From positions 248,001 through 312,000 of the forward strand of contig NZ_FQXT01000004.1 in assembly GCF_900130045.1 (NCBI RefSeq): a stretch of 64,000 nucleotides of DNA, in the 5' to 3' direction. This DNA comes from Leeuwenhoekiella palythoae (GTDB lineage Bacteria > Bacteroidota > Bacteroidia > Flavobacteriales > Flavobacteriaceae). Each line of letters opens with the position of its first letter. The stretch's first letter is position 1. Positions 62,179 to 64,000 of this stretch are shown here, one piece after another. The position numbers were made by a program, and so were the translations under genes. The notes beneath the pieces were generated by a model. The model searched no databases. It was not told the DNA's origin and saw only the letters and a program-made list of their open reading frames with translations.

Positions 62179-64000
62179 ATGAGCAACACAGATTTTGAAA
62201 ACATTTCGTTTGATTTACCAAAAAATCAGAGCAACGTCATCAAAGTGATAGGCGTAGGAGGTGGTGGTAGTAATGCCATCAACCATATGTTTAGTCAGGG
62301 GATTAAAGGAGTAGACTTTGTAGTCTGCAATACAGATGCACAAGCTTTAGAAAACAGTCCGGTGCCTATTAAAATTCAGTTGGGAGTAAGTCTTACTGAA
62401 GGTTTAGGTGCAGGCGCCAATCCTGAAGTTGGTGAGAAAGCAGCTATCGAGAGCTCTGAGGATGTAAAACAAATGTTAGGAACCAATACCAAAATGGTAT
62501 TTATCACTGCCGGAATGGGTGGTGGTACCGGAACCGGAGCAGCTCCTGTGATTGCAAAAATGTCAAAAGAGATGGATGTACTTACCGTAGGTATTGTGAC
62601 CATTCCGTTTCAGTTTGAAGGTAAAATGCGTAATGAACAAGCGCAGTTGGGAGTTGAAAAATTACGCTCGCATGTTGATTCGCTTATCGTGATCAACAAC
62701 AATAAATTACGTGAGGTATATGGTAATCTTGGTTTTAAAGCAGGATTCAGCAAAGCAGACGAAGTTCTTGCTACCGCTTCAAGAGGTATTGCCGAAGTGA
62801 TCACGCATCACTACACGCAAAACATTGACCTTCGTGATGCAAAAACCGTATTGAGTAATAGCGGAACCGCTATTATGGGTAGTGCTAATGCCAGTGGTGC
62901 GAGTCGTGCTCAGGACGCCATCAGAAAAGCATTAGACTCACCATTGTTGAACGACAATAAAATTACCGGTGCCAAGAACGTACTGTTGCTTATCGTTTCA
63001 GGAACCGAAGAGATCACTATTGATGAGATCGGTGAGATCAACGATCACATTCAAGATGAGGCTGGTCATAGCGCAAATATCATTATGGGTGTTGGAGAAG
63101 AAGAAAGCCTTGGAGATGCGATATCGGTAACAATTATCGCTACGGGGTTTAATGTAGAACAGCAAAATGATATCGTTAATACCGAAACGAAGAAGATCAT
63201 TCACACCCTAGAAGATGAGCAGCGTGCACAACACGATTTAACGCCTAAAAATACCGGAGGGACGTTAAACTTTGACACACCTGCACCAAAAAAGGAAGCG
63301 CCGGCTCCTGAGAAAAAACCTATCGTGCATACGCTTGATGATACGGATGATCCAATGGATCTGATGGTAAATAAGCCTAAGAAGGAAACACCAAAGCCTA
63401 AAATGGATTTGATCCCGACGACAGAGTTGATCAGAAACCTTCAGGTGGTGTACGAGGAAGTTTTAGATCACTCTGAACCAGAGATCACTTTTGAAGAAGA
63501 GGAGGAAGAGCTAGAATTTAAAATCGTAAGTGTTGAAGAACCTACGTACAAACCTCAGGCAGATTTGTTTAATCAAGAGGAAGAAGAGCAGTTTACGCTT
63601 TCTTTTGACTTGCCATTAAATGAAAAAGCTTCTCCGACCCAAGAAGAATTTATTGCAGAAGATGAGGAGGAAGAAGTGGTGTATAATTTAGATGATGATA
63701 TCAACGATATTGAGGTGAATAACCCTGTGGAAATCGTTTCGGTAACCGAAGTGAATGAAAACGGAGAAAAGCGTTACAGCCTTGATGATTATATGGAGAT
63801 GGAAGATCATTTAAACAGTGCACAACCTACTCAGCAAAAACGAGCAGAACCTCAAAAGAAACAAGAGGAAGAGATCGCTTTTGAGCGCAAAACTGTTGCG
63901 CCTGTTGAGAAAGAAGAGGTAAAGGAAGAAGATGGTGATCCTATGAATGCGCCCATCTCTCAATTGCTTACCGAGCGCGCTGCAGAACGCAGACGTATGA
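62179..64000 (+). CDS. ftsZ: Cell division protein FtsZ (3' end beyond the window)
   Basis: Tubulin-like GTPase that forms the Z ring. The frame is open from the ATG at 62179 to the window edge, 607 codons. The G-box GMGGGTGTGAAP is near 112-123, IGVGGGGSNAINHM near 24-37, and the T7 synergy loop is NIDLRDAKTVL near 215-225. After about residue 330 a very long, Glu/Asp/Pro/Lys-rich linker of more than 270 residues follows, whereas E. coli FtsZ totals 383. The C-terminal peptide that binds FtsA lies outside. Long linkers are a lineage trait in Flavobacteriia. Confidence 0.96.
   Translation, partial: MSNTDFENISFDLPKNQSNVIKVIGVGGGGSNAINHMFSQGIKGVDFVVCNTDAQALENSPVPIKIQLGVSLTEGLGAGANPEVGEKAAIESSEDVKQMLGTNTKMVFITAGMGGGTGTGAAPVIAKMSKEMDVLTVGIVTIPFQFEGKMRNEQAQLGVEKLRSHVDSLIVINNNKLREVYGNLGFKAGFSKADEVLATASRGIAEVITHHYTQNIDLRDAKTVLSNSGTAIMGSANASGASRAQDAIRKALDSPLLNDNKITGAKNVLLLIVSGTEEITIDEIGEINDHIQDEAGHSANIIMGVGEEESLGDAISVTIIATGFNVEQQNDIVNTETKKIIHTLEDEQRAQHDLTPKNTGGTLNFDTPAPKKEAPAPEKKPIVHTLDDTDDPMDLMVNKPKKETPKPKMDLIPTTELIRNLQVVYEEVLDHSEPEITFEEEEEELEFKIVSVEEPTYKPQADLFNQEEEEQFTLSFDLPLNEKASPTQEEFIAEDEEEEVVYNLDDDINDIEVNNPVEIVSVTEVNENGEKRYSLDDYMEMEDHLNSAQPTQQKRAEPQKKQEEEIAFERKTVAPVEKEEVKEEDGDPMNAPISQLLTERAAERRRM

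Noticed and set aside
1-64000. Mobile elements, phage genes, CRISPR arrays and defence systems
   Set aside because: No transposase, integrase, regularly spaced repeat array or defence-type domain was seen; the gene content is housekeeping throughout.

Overview
The window is chromosomal DNA from a gliding member of the Flavobacteriaceae (Bacteroidota). The evidence is the gliding genes gldA, gldB and gldC, the many TAnnTTTG-type -7 promoter boxes, frequent TTG and GTG starts without strong Shine-Dalgarno sequences, and a MurE of the meso-diaminopimelate type. An ECF sigma factor followed by a one-helix partner, and FtsZ and MraY with long lineage-type extensions, point the same way. Base composition looks like roughly 40% GC by eye. 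The genus cannot be fixed from sequence reading alone. There is no transposase, integrase, CRISPR array, rRNA operon or phage gene; nearly everything is core-genome housekeeping.

Layout. 1-3.2 kb: galK and, divergently, a vSGLT-like sodium/sugar symporter. 3.3-8.6 kb: acyl-CoA dehydrogenase, anhydro-MurNAc kinase (cell-wall recycling), a Glu/Leu/Phe/Val-type dehydrogenase and NhaB. 8.6-11.9 kb: ExbB/ExbD/TonB-like energy transduction followed by folC, with a terminator between exbD and the TonB-like gene. 11.9 kb: tRNA-Val(TAC). 12.4-19.2 kb: a serine hydrolase of the beta-lactamase fold, then a tightly packed run of SDR dehydrogenase, GH63-type glucosidase, VOC protein and CPA1 antiporter. 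19.6-21.5 kb: an EEP-family protein and gldA on the minus strand.

21.7-25.9 kb is the most interesting part: an aromatic amino-acid operon (prephenate dehydratase, aminotransferase, prephenate dehydrogenase, DAHP synthase/chorismate mutase). A 23-codon leader ORF precedes it, with ten of its twelve codons 6-17 being Phe, Tyr or Trp. Next come mutually exclusive antiterminator and terminator hairpins. This is a complete ribosome-mediated transcription attenuator readable from the sequence.

26-34 kb: rsgA, dtd and three tandem exported DUF3857/transglutaminase-like proteins, of which only the first keeps the catalytic Cys and His. 34-41.6 kb: mazG, aroA, queA, rlmN, a polyprenyl diphosphate synthase, an ECF sigma/one-helix protein pair, and a putative outer-membrane barrel preceded by a GC-rich palindrome. 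41.7-48.4 kb: dnaG (all four zinc ligands missing), a NarL-type regulator with Glu at the phospho-acceptor position, nadE, gldB-gldC, engB and an alpha/beta hydrolase.

48.5-64 kb: the division and cell-wall (dcw) cluster mraZ-rsmH-ftsL-ftsI-murE-mraY-murD-ftsW-murG-murC-ftsQ-ftsA-ftsZ. FtsZ runs off the right edge. Three TGGKA boxes at exact 10-bp spacing sit just upstream of the mraZ -7 box and look like the MraZ operator.
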